The notes under the pieces are model-generated. The model worked only from the letters and a program-made list of their open reading frames with translations. It made no database searches and was not told where the DNA came from. A stretch of 64,000 nucleotides of DNA from Zoogloea sp. LCSB751 (GTDB taxonomy: Bacteria > Pseudomonadota > Gammaproteobacteria > Burkholderiales > Rhodocyclaceae): assembly GCF_002028455.1 (NCBI RefSeq), contig NZ_MWUM01000015.1:1-64000 (forward strand), given 5' to 3'. A program made the translations under genes and the position numbers. Shown in pieces: positions 24,466 to 33,908 of the stretch. Each line of letters opens with the position of its first letter. Position 1 is the first letter of the stretch.

Positions 24466-25371
24466 TCAACTCAGCGGCGCCAGGCGAGTGCCGATCAGCA
24501 CAGCAGAGCCATCGTCGGTAGACAAGGCTTCGGTGCGCTTGCGCGGCAGCTCGAAGCCAGCCAGCGGGTCAGACACGGCCTCGATGGCAATCCTGGGCGG
24601 CTCGGCCCGCACCGGACCGAAAATCGTCGCAAACGACACGTCTGCCGCATCACGCCCGGTTCCGAAGCGCATCAAACCCATCGGAATCGCCGTCGCAGAG
24701 GGGTCGAAGAGATACCAGCGGTCTCCAAGGTAGACTTCCACATAAGCATGAAAGTCACTCGGCCCCAGCGCCGGATCAGCACCGTAGTCGATGCCCGCGA
24801 CAAAACGGGCCGGAATATTCAGGGCCCGGCAAAGAGCAATCATCAGGTGGGCAAAATCCCGGCACACTCCAACACGCTCTCCGAGCGTGTCCAATGCGGA
24901 CGTACTCGCATTGGTGGTGTTCGACTTGAAGGTCACATGCCGGCCAACCCACTCGCAGATGGCCCTCACCCGCCCGTAGCCCGGCGTCAACGTGCCGAAT
25001 TCACGGCCTGCCACGTCATACAAACGGTCGGACTGACAGTAGCGGCTGGGATAAAGATATGTAAGCACATCGGCGGGCAGGCGCGCCACCGGAACCTCCG
25101 GCACGCTCTCTGGTGAGGCAACGTGATGCTGCAAGTCCACCGTGGCACTATAGCGCAGGCGCAAACGCCCGGGCTCGGCCTTCAGGCGCATGTAGCGATT
25201 GCCTGTCGTTGCGTCGGTATGAACCTGCGGCAAAAGAAACTGCCCGAGTTCCATCATCTCCGTCACAACCCGCTGGTAGCGGGTATGGGCGGCGTGGATG
25301 TTGAAGATGAAGTCACAGCCCGGCGGCGCGACCTCGTAATTAAGCTCGACGGAAAACTTGAGCCTGACCAT
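24466..25371 (-). CDS. Transglutaminase-like cysteine protease
   Basis: A 301-residue protein with an N-terminal beta domain (MVRLKFSVELNYEVAPPGCD) and a transglutaminase core. The catalytic Cys is in GERVGVCRDFAHLMIALCR, the His in DFHAYVEVYLGDRWYLFDPS and the Asp in the same block. This subfamily is the standard third partner of circularly permuted ATP-grasp and alpha-E proteins. Here it lies 20 kb away and in opposite orientation, with the integrative element and transposon debris between. It presumably hydrolyses or forms amide bonds in the same unknown pathway. AAGG lies 6 nt before the ATG. Confidence 0.88.
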   Translation of the reverse strand: MVRLKFSVELNYEVAPPGCDFIFNIHAAHTRYQRVVTEMMELGQFLLPQVHTDATTGNRYMRLKAEPGRLRLRYSATVDLQHHVASPESVPEVPVARLPADVLTYLYPSRYCQSDRLYDVAGREFGTLTPGYGRVRAICEWVGRHVTFKSNTTNASTSALDTLGERVGVCRDFAHLMIALCRALNIPARFVAGIDYGADPALGPSDFHAYVEVYLGDRWYLFDPSATAIPMGLMRFGTGRDAADVSFATIFGPVRAEPPRIAIEAVSDPLAGFELPRKRTEALSTDDGSAVLIGTRLAPLS

Positions 25372-25543
25372 AAGCGCCCTTGGAAACACAGCCTTGAACG
25401 CACAAACGCGGGTCATCCGGCGGGAGAAAAATGACCATCGTTAACAGCGCTGCTGCGTCGTTAACGACAAGTCCCTAATCCTACTCTGCGGCGCCGCAGC
25501 ACGCCGGACTTTCTGCAGAGCAGGAACGTCGCACAGGCGATGC

Positions 25544-26362
25544 TCAGAACCGGTACAGGTTAACCTCGTCACGGGTGGTCAAAGCCACCTTGCGGGCCTG
25601 CGCCGCAAAATCTTCACCGCTTCCCGCGTACAGAATGGCCCGCGACGAAGAGATCATCAGCCCCGTACCGGCAGACGTCCGACCGGCTTTCACGGTCGCC
25701 TCCACATCCCCGCCCTGAGCGCCAATCCCCGGCACCAGCAGCGGCAGATCACCCACGATACGCCGGACGTCGGCCAGCTCCTGCGGGAAGGTCGCGCCCA
25801 CCACCAGCGCATTTTGACCGTGCACATTCCACTTGCCGGCCACCAGTTCAGCCACGTGCTGATAGAGCCGCCCCCCCCCTTCGACGGTGAGGTTCTGCAA
25901 GTCCGATCCGCCGGGATTGGACGTGCGGCACAGAACGATCAGGCCGCGGTCGGGATACTCCAGGTAAGGCTCGACTGAATCAAACCCCATATAGGGATTG
26001 ACCGTCAGCGCATCCGCATCGTAACGCTCGAAGGCTTCCCGGGCGTACTGCTGGGCCGTCGCACCAATATCACCACGCTTTGCATCGAGCACCACCGGCA
26101 CCGCCGGGTGCCTCTCGTGAATATAGGCGATCAGGTCCTGCAACTGATCCTCGGCGCGGGCCGCAGCAAAGTAGGCGATCTGCGGCTTGAACGCACAGGC
26201 CAGGTCCGCCGTCGCATCGACGATTCCCTTGCAGAACGCCAGAACGGCATCGGGGCGCCCTTGCAGGTGGGTCGGAAAGCGCTTCGTATCCGGATCGAGG
26301 CCGACACACAGCAGGGAATCGTGACGCTGCCAGGCGGCAGCCAGTTTGGAGCGGAAATCCAT
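25544..26362 (-). CDS. pyrF: Orotidine 5'-phosphate decarboxylase
   Basis: Converts OMP to UMP, the last step of pyrimidine synthesis. At 272 residues it is a type 2 PyrF (about 270). Seen are [13 protein letters not shown] near 18-30, the catalytic DAKRGDIG at 93-100, [13 protein letters not shown] and the phosphate-binding [10 protein letters not shown]. The start is ATG at MDFRSK; the frame continues upstream without a ribosome site. It is monocistronic. Confidence 0.95.
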   Translation of the reverse strand: MDFRSKLAAAWQRHDSLLCVGLDPDTKRFPTHLQGRPDAVLAFCKGIVDATADLACAFKPQIAYFAAARAEDQLQDLIAYIHERHPAVPVVLDAKRGDIGATAQQYAREAFERYDADALTVNPYMGFDSVEPYLEYPDRGLIVLCRTSNPGGSDLQNLTVEGGGRLYQHVAELVAGKWNVHGQNALVVGATFPQELADVRRIVGDLPLLVPGIGAQGGDVEATVKAGRTSAGTGLMISSSRAILYAGSGEDFAAQARKVALTTRDEVNLYRF

Positions 26363-26808
26363 GGGTGCGCGGGCTTGGACAGCCCGAAAGAGTGAAATCT
26401 GGGACACGATTTTACCAGCGCTGCCCAATTTTGCCGCGGATCCCCCGGAAACCCGTCCGATCCCCGTGTTGCGCTACAGCATGCTCCAGTCCCTGTCACG
26501 AACTGCATCAAGACTTCCGCTACGTCACAGCAGTTTGTTCATTTATTGAACAGGGCAGATGTCGCAGCTTGAAGACCCAATTCACTCATCCGAAGAAAAA
26601 ATACCGATAAATAACAATAACTTAAAAATAAAATCAGCTTATCGAAACCCATTTGCGCACGAACTGGCACAGCCCTCGCACTTGGATTGGTGCTCCGTCA
26701 CGGCGTGTTTCCAAACAGAAACGCGACCTCGGGAGGAACGAAGTAGCGGCGCTCCATAGCCCGCGCTTCGCTGGTGAGATCAACGACAAAATTCCGGAGA
26801 CAATCGTT
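26363..26808. other. Promoter-bearing gap between pyrF and the porin gene
   Basis: 446 bp without a gene. 26560-26650 is markedly AT-rich compared with its surroundings and should contain the porin promoter. A GGAGA ribosome site precedes the porin ATG. No clear terminator or repeat was found. Confidence 0.4.
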
Positions 26809-28032
26809 ATGAAGAAAACCCTTCTGGCCCAATCCGTCGCCCTCGCGTGCCTGGCCGCCGCTGCCGGTGGTGCCCAAGCCGTCAGCTTCACCCAGAACGA
26901 CGTGACCGTCGACATCAACGGCACCATCAACGGCTTCTACGTCAATCGTGATTCCAAGACGGAAAACAAGGCCACGGGCGTCACCACCAAGAGCCAGAAC
27001 AGCGAACTGACCAACGGCCTGCTGCCGGGCTGGATCAACTTCGTTGTCACCTCCAAGGCCGGCGACCAGGACATCAAGGCCCACTTCAGCTTCGCTCCCG
27101 GCATCAACAACAACTCCACCGTCGTTGGCCTACCGATCGGTAACAATGCCGGCGGCTCGGGCATCACCAACCCCTACAGCCAGATCGACACCCGTAACGT
27201 GTACTTCCAGTTCGGCAACAACGACTGGGGCACCCTCAAGTTCGGTCGCGACATCGGCCTGTTCGGCCAGAACATCATCCTGTCCGACATGACCCTGCTG
27301 GGCGTCGGCGGCACCTCCAACGCCGGCATTCCGTACAACACGACCTTCGGCATGATTGCCCACGGTTACATGTACACCGGCTTCCAGGCCCAGATCACCT
27401 ACACCACCCCGAACTACAATGGTCTGCAGGCTTCGGCCGGCATCTTCCAGCCCAGCCGCTTCGCTGGCGACCAGACCAAGACCCCCGGCTTCCAGGCCAA
27501 GGTCGATTACGACTGGAAGGGTTCCGTACCGGGCAAGGTGTGGGGCGGTCTCGTAACCCAGAGCACCAGCTGCTCCACCGGTGCCGTCTGTGATGGCGTG
27601 AGCAACCCGAAGAGCTTCACCGCCACCGGCTATGAAGCAGGTATCAAGGCCAGCATCGACAATTTCGAAGCGGTGGTCTACGGCTTCAAGGGCAAGGGTC
27701 TCGGCCTGTCCACCATCGGCGCCCAGTTCCTCGGCGGCAGCGACGGCTTCGGCAACAAGACCGACTCCCAAGGCTACTTCCTGCAAGGCACCTACAAGCT
27801 GAACAAGACCAAGTTCGGCATCAACTGGGGCCAGAACAAGGACAAGGACGGCGCCACCACTTCCGTGTTTGGCGGCCCCGAGAACAAGAACAGCGCCTAC
27901 ACCCTCGGTGTGTACCACGGCCTGAACAAGTTCGTGACCCTGGTCGGCGAGTTCAACCACGAGAAGATCACCAGTTCCGCCTTCGAGACCAAGAACAACA
28001 CCGTCTCCGCTGGCGCGATCCTGTTCTTCTGA
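26809..28032 (+). CDS. Gram-negative porin
   Basis: A 407-residue outer-membrane general porin. The signal peptide MKKTLLAQSVALACLAAAAG is cleaved after AQA. The mature part is a beta barrel rich in alternating aromatic and glycine residues, ending in the insertion signal ILFF (C-terminal Phe). It is likely trimeric and anion- or small-solute-permeable, as in betaproteobacterial porins. It shows strong codon bias, consistent with high expression, and is followed by a strong terminator. Confidence 0.88.
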   Translation: MKKTLLAQSVALACLAAAAGGAQAVSFTQNDVTVDINGTINGFYVNRDSKTENKATGVTTKSQNSELTNGLLPGWINFVVTSKAGDQDIKAHFSFAPGINNNSTVVGLPIGNNAGGSGITNPYSQIDTRNVYFQFGNNDWGTLKFGRDIGLFGQNIILSDMTLLGVGGTSNAGIPYNTTFGMIAHGYMYTGFQAQITYTTPNYNGLQASAGIFQPSRFAGDQTKTPGFQAKVDYDWKGSVPGKVWGGLVTQSTSCSTGAVCDGVSNPKSFTATGYEAGIKASIDNFEAVVYGFKGKGLGLSTIGAQFLGGSDGFGNKTDSQGYFLQGTYKLNKTKFGINWGQNKDKDGATTSVFGGPENKNSAYTLGVYHGLNKFVTLVGEFNHEKITSSAFETKNNTVSAGAILFF

Positions 28033-28114
28033 TCGTTCCCCGCCCCAGGGCGGATCGGTTTCTGCGGGTGCCAACGGCACCCGTCACCCAACCTGTTGTG
28101 TTTCTCCCTCCTTC

Positions 28115-28141
28115 TGGCGCCCTACGGGGCGCCATTTTTTT
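28115..28141 (+). terminator. Porin terminator
   Basis: TGGCGCC/GGCGCCA stem with a CTACG loop, followed by eight T residues. Confidence 0.9.
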
Positions 28142-28163
28142 TAGCAGGAAATGCAGGGAGGCT

Positions 28164-28709
28164 TCAGTTCTCACGCCCACCACGGCCATGCCCGTGGCCC
28201 TGTCCGCCACCGCGTTCCCCGTCGCCACGTTCCTGCCAGCCACCACCTCGTTCGTCCCGCCGGTCCCCGCGATCATCCCGCCGCTCTCGGCGCTCTTCAT
28301 GGCGCTCTCGCGGACGATAATCCGGCTCCCGTCGATACTCGGGCCGCCCGCCATCGAAACTCCGATACTCCGGTCCTGACCGGTAACGGGGCGCATAGAC
28401 GTCGTTGTACCAGCGGTCCTGCACAAAATAGACCGGATGACCACAGGCGTTGTAGCGCGCGCAGTGCTTGCGCCAGTTCTTCGCATGACCGGGCGGCACA
28501 CGCAGGTACAAGGGCTCCAGTGCCACCCCACGGGGGACAGGCTGGATCACCATCGGCTGCGGATACAGCAGTGCCGGACGCGGGAAGTTGCCAATGTCGA
28601 GGCGACCGTAAAAATTCGGATCGCCGATGCTGATGGACACACCCACATCGGCGGCCATCGCGCCATGGGCCAATACACCCAGCGCGGCTGCAACAAGAAT
28701 TCGTTTCAT
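28164..28709 (-). CDS. Secreted Arg/Gly/Glu-rich protein
   Basis: A 181-residue protein. The signal peptide MKRILVAAALGVLAHGAMAA is followed by a compact domain (VGVSISIGDPNFYGRLDIGN; LRVPPGHAKNWRKHCARYNA with two Cys). The ~65-residue tail is almost only Arg, Glu, Gly, Asp and His. The first part resembles small periplasmic proteins seen widely in betaproteobacteria; the tail looks disordered. It is convergent with the porin gene. Confidence 0.7.
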   Translation of the reverse strand: MKRILVAAALGVLAHGAMAADVGVSISIGDPNFYGRLDIGNFPRPALLYPQPMVIQPVPRGVALEPLYLRVPPGHAKNWRKHCARYNACGHPVYFVQDRWYNDVYAPRYRSGPEYRSFDGGRPEYRREPDYRPRERHEERRERRDDRGDRRDERGGGWQERGDGERGGGQGHGHGRGGREN

Positions 28710-28994
28710 TTGATGTCCTCCATCTCGACTTTATGAGAAACGCCGCACGCGGCCTGTAAGCGACTGTAAGCCAATACGACAAGCCAACGGACAGGAAAAC
28801 TGCACACCCCGCCGGCTGTCGGCCTGCATGAATGACACAGGATGGCACGCACCGGCAAGCTGACACGCCCCGATAGCCCCTGCCAGCGCGCCCGAATCAC
28901 GATTTTCTTGAGGCGGCTGGCCGTACAAACAGGTATCTTCGGCTCCGCTTCCGGCCACCTCCCGGATCCAGAAAAACATCGGAGACAAACAACA

Positions 28995-31115
28995 ATGCCG
29001 CCCCGCTTCGCCCGTACGCCACTGTACGCCGCCCTGACCACCGCCTTCGCCGCTGCCTACACCCCCACCTTTGCCGCGGATGGCACCACGCTGACCCTCA
29101 ATCCGGTCGTCGTCACCGGCAGCCGCGCCGAAGCCGCCAGCTTCGACCTGCCAGCCGCCATCGATGTACTCAACCGCGAAGAGATCACCTCCGGCCAACC
29201 CCGCGTCAATGCGTCTGAAGCGCTCGTCGCCGTCCCCGGCGTGGTGGCCAACAACCGCCAGAACTACGCCCAGGATCTGCAGATCTCCACCCGCGGCTTC
29301 GGCGCCCGCTCGGCCTTCGGTGTGCGCGGCGTCAAGCTGATCGCAGACGGCATCCCGGCCAGCATGCCGGACGGCCAGGGTCAGGCTGCCACGTTCAACC
29401 TGGACGTGGCCGAACGCATGGAAGTGCTGCGCGGCCCCTTCTCGGCCATCTACGGCAACCATTCCGGCGGCGTGATCCAGCTGTTCACCATCGAACCCCG
29501 CGAGCAGGCCAGCCTGGAGGCCGGCTTTGCCGCCGGCAGCTACGGCACCACCAAAGCCGACATCACCGCCCAGGGCAAGCTCGACGGCCTCGGCTACGTG
29601 CTCAACACCTCCCGCTTCAGCACCGACGGCTACCGCGACCACAGCGCCGCGACCCGCGAACAGGCCTTTGCCAAAATCACCGGCAAGCCGGACGAAGACA
29701 GCAAGCTCACCTTCACCATCAACGGCCTGTGGCAGCACAACACGCAAGACCCACTGGGCCTCAGCTGGGCGGCCTACAAGAGCAACCCGCGCGGCGTGGA
29801 CAGTGCCGCCAACGACTTCAACACCCGCAAGAGCATCGACCACCTGCAGGGCGGTGTCGCCTACGAGCGCCGCTTCGGCCGCGACCTGATGCAACTGTCG
29901 GCCTATAGCGGCCAGCGCAGCGTGATCCAGTACCAGGCCATTCCCATCTCGGCCCAGGCCAACCCGCGTCACTCCGGCGGCATCATCGATTTCGACCGCA
30001 ACTTCTACGGCTTCGGCGCCCGCTACATCGCCGTCCGTGAAGCGGCCGGCGGCAAGCTCACCACCACCTTCGGCATCGATTACGACAACAGCACCGACCA
30101 GCGTAACGGCTACGAAAACTTCGTCGGCACGACGCTCGGCGTGAAGGGCAAGCTGCGCCGCAAGGAAACCGATTCGGTCGAAAGCCTCGATCCCTACGTG
30201 CAGACCGAGTGGACCCGCGGCGACTGGGCAGTCACGGTCGGCCTCCGCCACAGCCAGGTCAAGTTCAAGGTGGACGACAAGTACATCGTCGGCGTGAATG
30301 GCAACGACAGCGGCAGCCGCGACTACGACAAGACCACCCCCATCCTGGGCGTTGTCTACAAGCTGAGCCCAGCCGTCAATCTGTATGCGAGCGCCGCCAA
30401 GGGTTTCGAGACGCCGACGCTCAACGAGATGTTCTACTCGGGCAGCGCCGCCGGCTTCAACTTCGGCCTGAACGCCTCCCGCAGCCAGCACTACGAAATC
30501 GGCGCCAAGGCTCTGATCGGCGACAGCAGCCGCCTCAACGTGGCCGTGTTCCAGATCAACACCGAGGACGAACTGGTGGTGGATACGGCCACCGGCGGCC
30601 GCACCAGCTACAAGAATGCCGGCAAGACCCAACGCCAGGGCGTCGAGGTCTCCTTCGACACCGCCTGGCGCCGCGACCTTACCAGCCGTCTGGCCCTGTC
30701 CCACCTGCGGGCGATCTACGACGAGAGCTTCACCACCGGCACCGGCGCCAGCCTGAAGACCATCGCCGACGGCAAGTCCATCCCCGGCATCCCGCGCAGC
30801 ACGGTGTTCGGCGACCTGGCCTGGAAGATCACGCCAGCCATCACCACCGCCATCGAGGGCGTGTATCGCAGCAAGGTCTACGTGGAAGACAGCAACACCG
30901 CCACGCCGGCGCCGTCCTACGCCATCGCCAACATCCGCATCACCGCCGAACAGCGCCTTGGCCACTGGCGTTTCAGCGAGTTCGCCCGCCTCGACAACCT
31001 CTTCGACCGCAACTACGTGGGTTCGGTGGTGGTCGGCGACACCAACAGCCGCTATTACGAATCCGCACCGAGCCGCAACGGTCTGGTCGGCGTGAACGCC
31101 CGCTACACCTGGTAA
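28995..31115 (+). CDS. pqqU: TonB-dependent receptor, PqqU/YncD-like
   Basis: A 706-residue outer-membrane receptor. It has a signal peptide, TonB box NPVVVTGS (36-43), plug domain and 22-strand barrel. The plug carries NNRQNYAQDLQISTRGFG (86-103), DGIPASMPDGQGQ (118-130) and EVLRGPFSAIYGN (143-155). These match E. coli YncD, shown to import the cofactor PQQ and renamed PqqU, almost word for word as I recall that sequence; the barrel end NLFDRNYVGSVVVGDTNSRY also matches. The PQQ biosynthesis operon begins 6 kb downstream and a PQQ enzyme 29 kb downstream, which supports the assignment. GGAGA precedes the ATG. The symbol is assigned by similarity. Confidence 0.8.
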   Translation: MPPRFARTPLYAALTTAFAAAYTPTFAADGTTLTLNPVVVTGSRAEAASFDLPAAIDVLNREEITSGQPRVNASEALVAVPGVVANNRQNYAQDLQISTRGFGARSAFGVRGVKLIADGIPASMPDGQGQAATFNLDVAERMEVLRGPFSAIYGNHSGGVIQLFTIEPREQASLEAGFAAGSYGTTKADITAQGKLDGLGYVLNTSRFSTDGYRDHSAATREQAFAKITGKPDEDSKLTFTINGLWQHNTQDPLGLSWAAYKSNPRGVDSAANDFNTRKSIDHLQGGVAYERRFGRDLMQLSAYSGQRSVIQYQAIPISAQANPRHSGGIIDFDRNFYGFGARYIAVREAAGGKLTTTFGIDYDNSTDQRNGYENFVGTTLGVKGKLRRKETDSVESLDPYVQTEWTRGDWAVTVGLRHSQVKFKVDDKYIVGVNGNDSGSRDYDKTTPILGVVYKLSPAVNLYASAAKGFETPTLNEMFYSGSAAGFNFGLNASRSQHYEIGAKALIGDSSRLNVAVFQINTEDELVVDTATGGRTSYKNAGKTQRQGVEVSFDTAWRRDLTSRLALSHLRAIYDESFTTGTGASLKTIADGKSIPGIPRSTVFGDLAWKITPAITTAIEGVYRSKVYVEDSNTATPAPSYAIANIRITAEQRLGHWRFSEFARLDNLFDRNYVGSVVVGDTNSRYYESAPSRNGLVGVNARYTW

Positions 31116-31150
31116 GTCTCCCGCAGCAAAAGCCCCGCCCTCTCACAAAG

Positions 31151-31180
31151 AAAAATGGCCCGGACATCCGGGCCATTTTT
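31151..31180. terminator. Bidirectional terminator between pqqU-like gene and thrC
   Basis: AAAAATGGCCCGGA-CATC-CGGGCCATTTTT: a perfect GC stem flanked by A and T runs, serving both convergent genes. Confidence 0.9.
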
Positions 31181-31198
31181 CATGGAGCAGAACGCCGG

Positions 31199-32638
31199 TC
31201 AGCCGGCTTCGACCGTGCGAGCAATCAGCGCTTTGATCGCATCGGCGTCCACATCCATCACCTCAACGCGCTGCGGCAGCGCCTCGATGTTGTCCAGGCC
31301 GGCCGGACGCGCGGGCTTGCGGCCCAGGGCTTCGACGATGGTCTCTTCGAACTTGGCCGGCTGGGCGGTTTCCAGCACCAGGGTCGGCACGGACGGGTCG
31401 CGCAGCTCGAGCGCGACCTTCAGGCCATCGGCGGTGTGGGTGTCGATGACCGTGGCGTAGTCCTTGTCGGCACGGCGGATCGTCGCCAGGCGCTCGGCGT
31501 GGTTGCTGTTGCCAGAAGCGAAGCCGTACTGGCCGATGGCGGCGAATTCCGGCGTGCCGGACAGATCGAAGGCACCGCCCGCATCCACCTTGCTCCACAG
31601 CTCGCGCACCGTGTCACCGTTGCGGCCGACCAGGTCGAAGACGAAGCGCTCGAAGTTGGAAGCCTTCGAGATATCCATCGACGGACTGGAGGTGGCGTGG
31701 GTCTCGGCGGTGCTGCGCGGGCGATAGACGCCGGTGCGGAAGAACTCGTCGAGCACGTCGTTCTCGTTGGTGGCGAGGATCAGCCTGGCAACCGGCAGAC
31801 CCATCTGGCGGGCAATGTGGCCGGCGCAGATGTTGCCGAAGTTGCCGGACGGCACCACGAAGGCGACCTGCTGGTCGTTGTTCTCGGTAGCGGCGAAGTA
31901 GCCCTTGAAGTAGTAAACCACCTGCGCCGCGACGCGCGCCCAGTTGATCGAATTGACGGCGCCGATCTTGTACTTGGCCTTGTAGGCGTGATCGTTGGAG
32001 ACCGCCTTCACCACGTCCTGGGCATCGTCGAACATGCCGCGCACGGCAATGTTGTAGATGTTGTCGTCCTGCAGGGAATACATCTGGGCGCGCTGGAAGG
32101 CACTCATGCGGCCGTGGGGCGACAGCATGAAAACGCGCACGCCGTGCTTGCCGCGCATCGCGTATTCGGCGGCGGAGCCGGTGTCTCCGGAGGTGGCGCC
32201 GAGGATGTTGATCTGCTCGCCGCGCTTGTCGAGCACGTACTCGAACAGGTTGCCGAGGAGCTGCATGGCCATGTCCTTGAAGGCCAGCGTCGGGCCGTTG
32301 GACAGTTCCAGCAGGCCCAGCTTGCCGGCTTCCAGCCAATGCACCGGGGTGATCTCGGCAGCCTTGGCGTCGTCACGCACGTAGCCATACACCTCGGCGG
32401 TGTAGGTCTTGTCGCAGATCGCCTTCAGGTCGGCAGCGGGGATGTCGTCGATGAAACGCGACAGGATCGCAAAAGCCAGCTCGGCGTAGGACAGCTTGCG
32501 CCACGCGTCCAGGTCGGCACGGGTCACCTGCGGGTAGGTCTCCGGCAGGTACAGGCCGCCGTCCGGCGCCAGGCCGCCAAGAAGAATGTCGCAGAAGGAT
32601 TGGGGAGCAGACTGGCCGCGGGTGGAGATGTAGCGCAT
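31199..32638 (-). CDS. thrC: Threonine synthase
   Basis: A 479-residue PLP enzyme converting O-phosphohomoserine to threonine. It starts with the family signature MRYISTRGQSAPQSFCDILL. The PLP lysine is in SNGPTLAFKDMAMQLLGN, and phosphate-site glycines are in GATSGDTGSAAEYA and VPSGNFGNICAGH. The length matches type 2 bacterial ThrC. The ATG at 32638 is fixed by the conserved N-terminus. Confidence 0.95.
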   Translation of the reverse strand: MRYISTRGQSAPQSFCDILLGGLAPDGGLYLPETYPQVTRADLDAWRKLSYAELAFAILSRFIDDIPAADLKAICDKTYTAEVYGYVRDDAKAAEITPVHWLEAGKLGLLELSNGPTLAFKDMAMQLLGNLFEYVLDKRGEQINILGATSGDTGSAAEYAMRGKHGVRVFMLSPHGRMSAFQRAQMYSLQDDNIYNIAVRGMFDDAQDVVKAVSNDHAYKAKYKIGAVNSINWARVAAQVVYYFKGYFAATENNDQQVAFVVPSGNFGNICAGHIARQMGLPVARLILATNENDVLDEFFRTGVYRPRSTAETHATSSPSMDISKASNFERFVFDLVGRNGDTVRELWSKVDAGGAFDLSGTPEFAAIGQYGFASGNSNHAERLATIRRADKDYATVIDTHTADGLKVALELRDPSVPTLVLETAQPAKFEETIVEALGRKPARPAGLDNIEALPQRVEVMDVDADAIKALIARTVEAG

Positions 32639-32694
32639 GGTTCTCGCCGAGTTGAAAACGAAAACCCCGGAAGATAGCACACCCGCGGGCCCTT

Positions 32695-33807
32695 TCAGGC
32701 CCGCTGCACCAGGGCATGCACGAGGACGCCGACGAACAGCGCGGTCCCCGCCGCCAGCAGCGCCGCCCCCGCCGCCACGCCGCCCAGCAGCAGACCACCG
32801 CCAGCCAGAAACAGCACAGTTCGCAAGCCGCCAAGGCGCACCAGCCGCGCCCGCATGGCCGTACGCCGGGGCGTCAACGGTCCGGGATAACGCCACACCG
32901 GCAACAGCTGGGACAGCGCGCCCGTCACCAGCGGCAGCAGGAACAGCGCGAAGAAACCGACAATCGCCGGACGGGCGAGCATGCCGCCCATGCCGTGCAA
33001 GGCGCCGGCACCGATGACCAGCAGCAGGCCGCAGGTCGCCCCGCTCAGCGCCACGGCCGCACCATCACCAAGCAGCCGCGCCAGGCCATAGGTCCGCCAC
33101 CAGCCATGCAGTGTGTGGATCAGCACGCCACCGATCGCCAAGCCCCCCGCAACCGCCAGCAACGGGACGAACCCCGCTGCCGCGCTGGCCGCAACACCGC
33201 CGATCGCCCATGGCAGCTGACGCCGCAGCCGAACGGCAGCCTGCGGGTCCGGCTGGCCGAGTGCGGTCGGCATCAACACATGCAGGGTCCCGACGGCAGT
33301 CAGGCCGATGAAGCCCAGGGTATTGAGATGCAGATGGGCCAGGCGCAGCACTGGATACGCGCCCGGCCACAGCAGCCCGGCGAGGATCGCCACCAGCGCC
33401 ACGGCCAGACAGCCCAACGCCGCCTTGTACCAAGCCAGCCCCGGGTGCGGACGCCCCAGCGCGGCCCGTCCGCGCCGCCACTGCCAGGCCAGGAAGCCCA
33501 GAGCCGCCGCGATGCCCACGCTCGCCGCCAGATGCAGGCTCCAGCCGGGTAGAGCGCCGGCCAGCGCTGCCACCACCAGCACGCCGGCCAGTTGCAACGC
33601 CAATGGCAGGAAATGGACGCCCTTTTCCGCCGCGCCGCTGCGCGTCAGCACCGGCACAAAATGCCCCATCGCCGCGAAGATCAGCGGCATCGCCCCCAGC
33701 GCGAAGGCCGCATGGGCGGCCGCAGCCGGCGAAGCACCCGTCACCGCCAGCCCGACGGCCAGTCCGAACGCCGCCACGACGCTCGCTCCCAGATAGATCA
33801 GCAGCAC
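32695..33807 (-). CDS. Polytopic membrane protein, NnrS / haem-copper-like
   Basis: A 370-residue protein of about 10-12 hydrophobic helices with few loops. Histidines sit in helices in patterns such as GHFVPVLTRSG, RLAHLHLNTLGFIGL and IHTLHGWW, and near LHVLMPTALGQP, reminiscent of NnrS and subunit-I-like membrane haem proteins. I cannot place it more firmly. The start is the GTG at 33807 with GGAGG 5 nt upstream; the TTG further up has none. It lies divergent from the HPP-CBS gene. Confidence 0.6.
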   Translation of the reverse strand: MLLIYLGASVVAAFGLAVGLAVTGASPAAAAHAAFALGAMPLIFAAMGHFVPVLTRSGAAEKGVHFLPLALQLAGVLVVAALAGALPGWSLHLAASVGIAAALGFLAWQWRRGRAALGRPHPGLAWYKAALGCLAVALVAILAGLLWPGAYPVLRLAHLHLNTLGFIGLTAVGTLHVLMPTALGQPDPQAAVRLRRQLPWAIGGVAASAAAGFVPLLAVAGGLAIGGVLIHTLHGWWRTYGLARLLGDGAAVALSGATCGLLLVIGAGALHGMGGMLARPAIVGFFALFLLPLVTGALSQLLPVWRYPGPLTPRRTAMRARLVRLGGLRTVLFLAGGGLLLGGVAAGAALLAAGTALFVGVLVHALVQRA

Positions 33808-33908
33808 TTTTCCCTCCAAGCAATCACAGATCAAGGCCCCAGCAAGGAAGCGTCCTTAGGCTGCATGCCCACCGGCATGCCAGAACAAGAAAACAAGATT
33901 CACCCCCC

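Noticed and set aside
28731-30965. 744-codon minus-strand frame opposite the TonB receptor
   Set aside because: Same shadow effect; low-complexity GVGAVAEG-type translation, whereas the plus-strand frame is a clear receptor.
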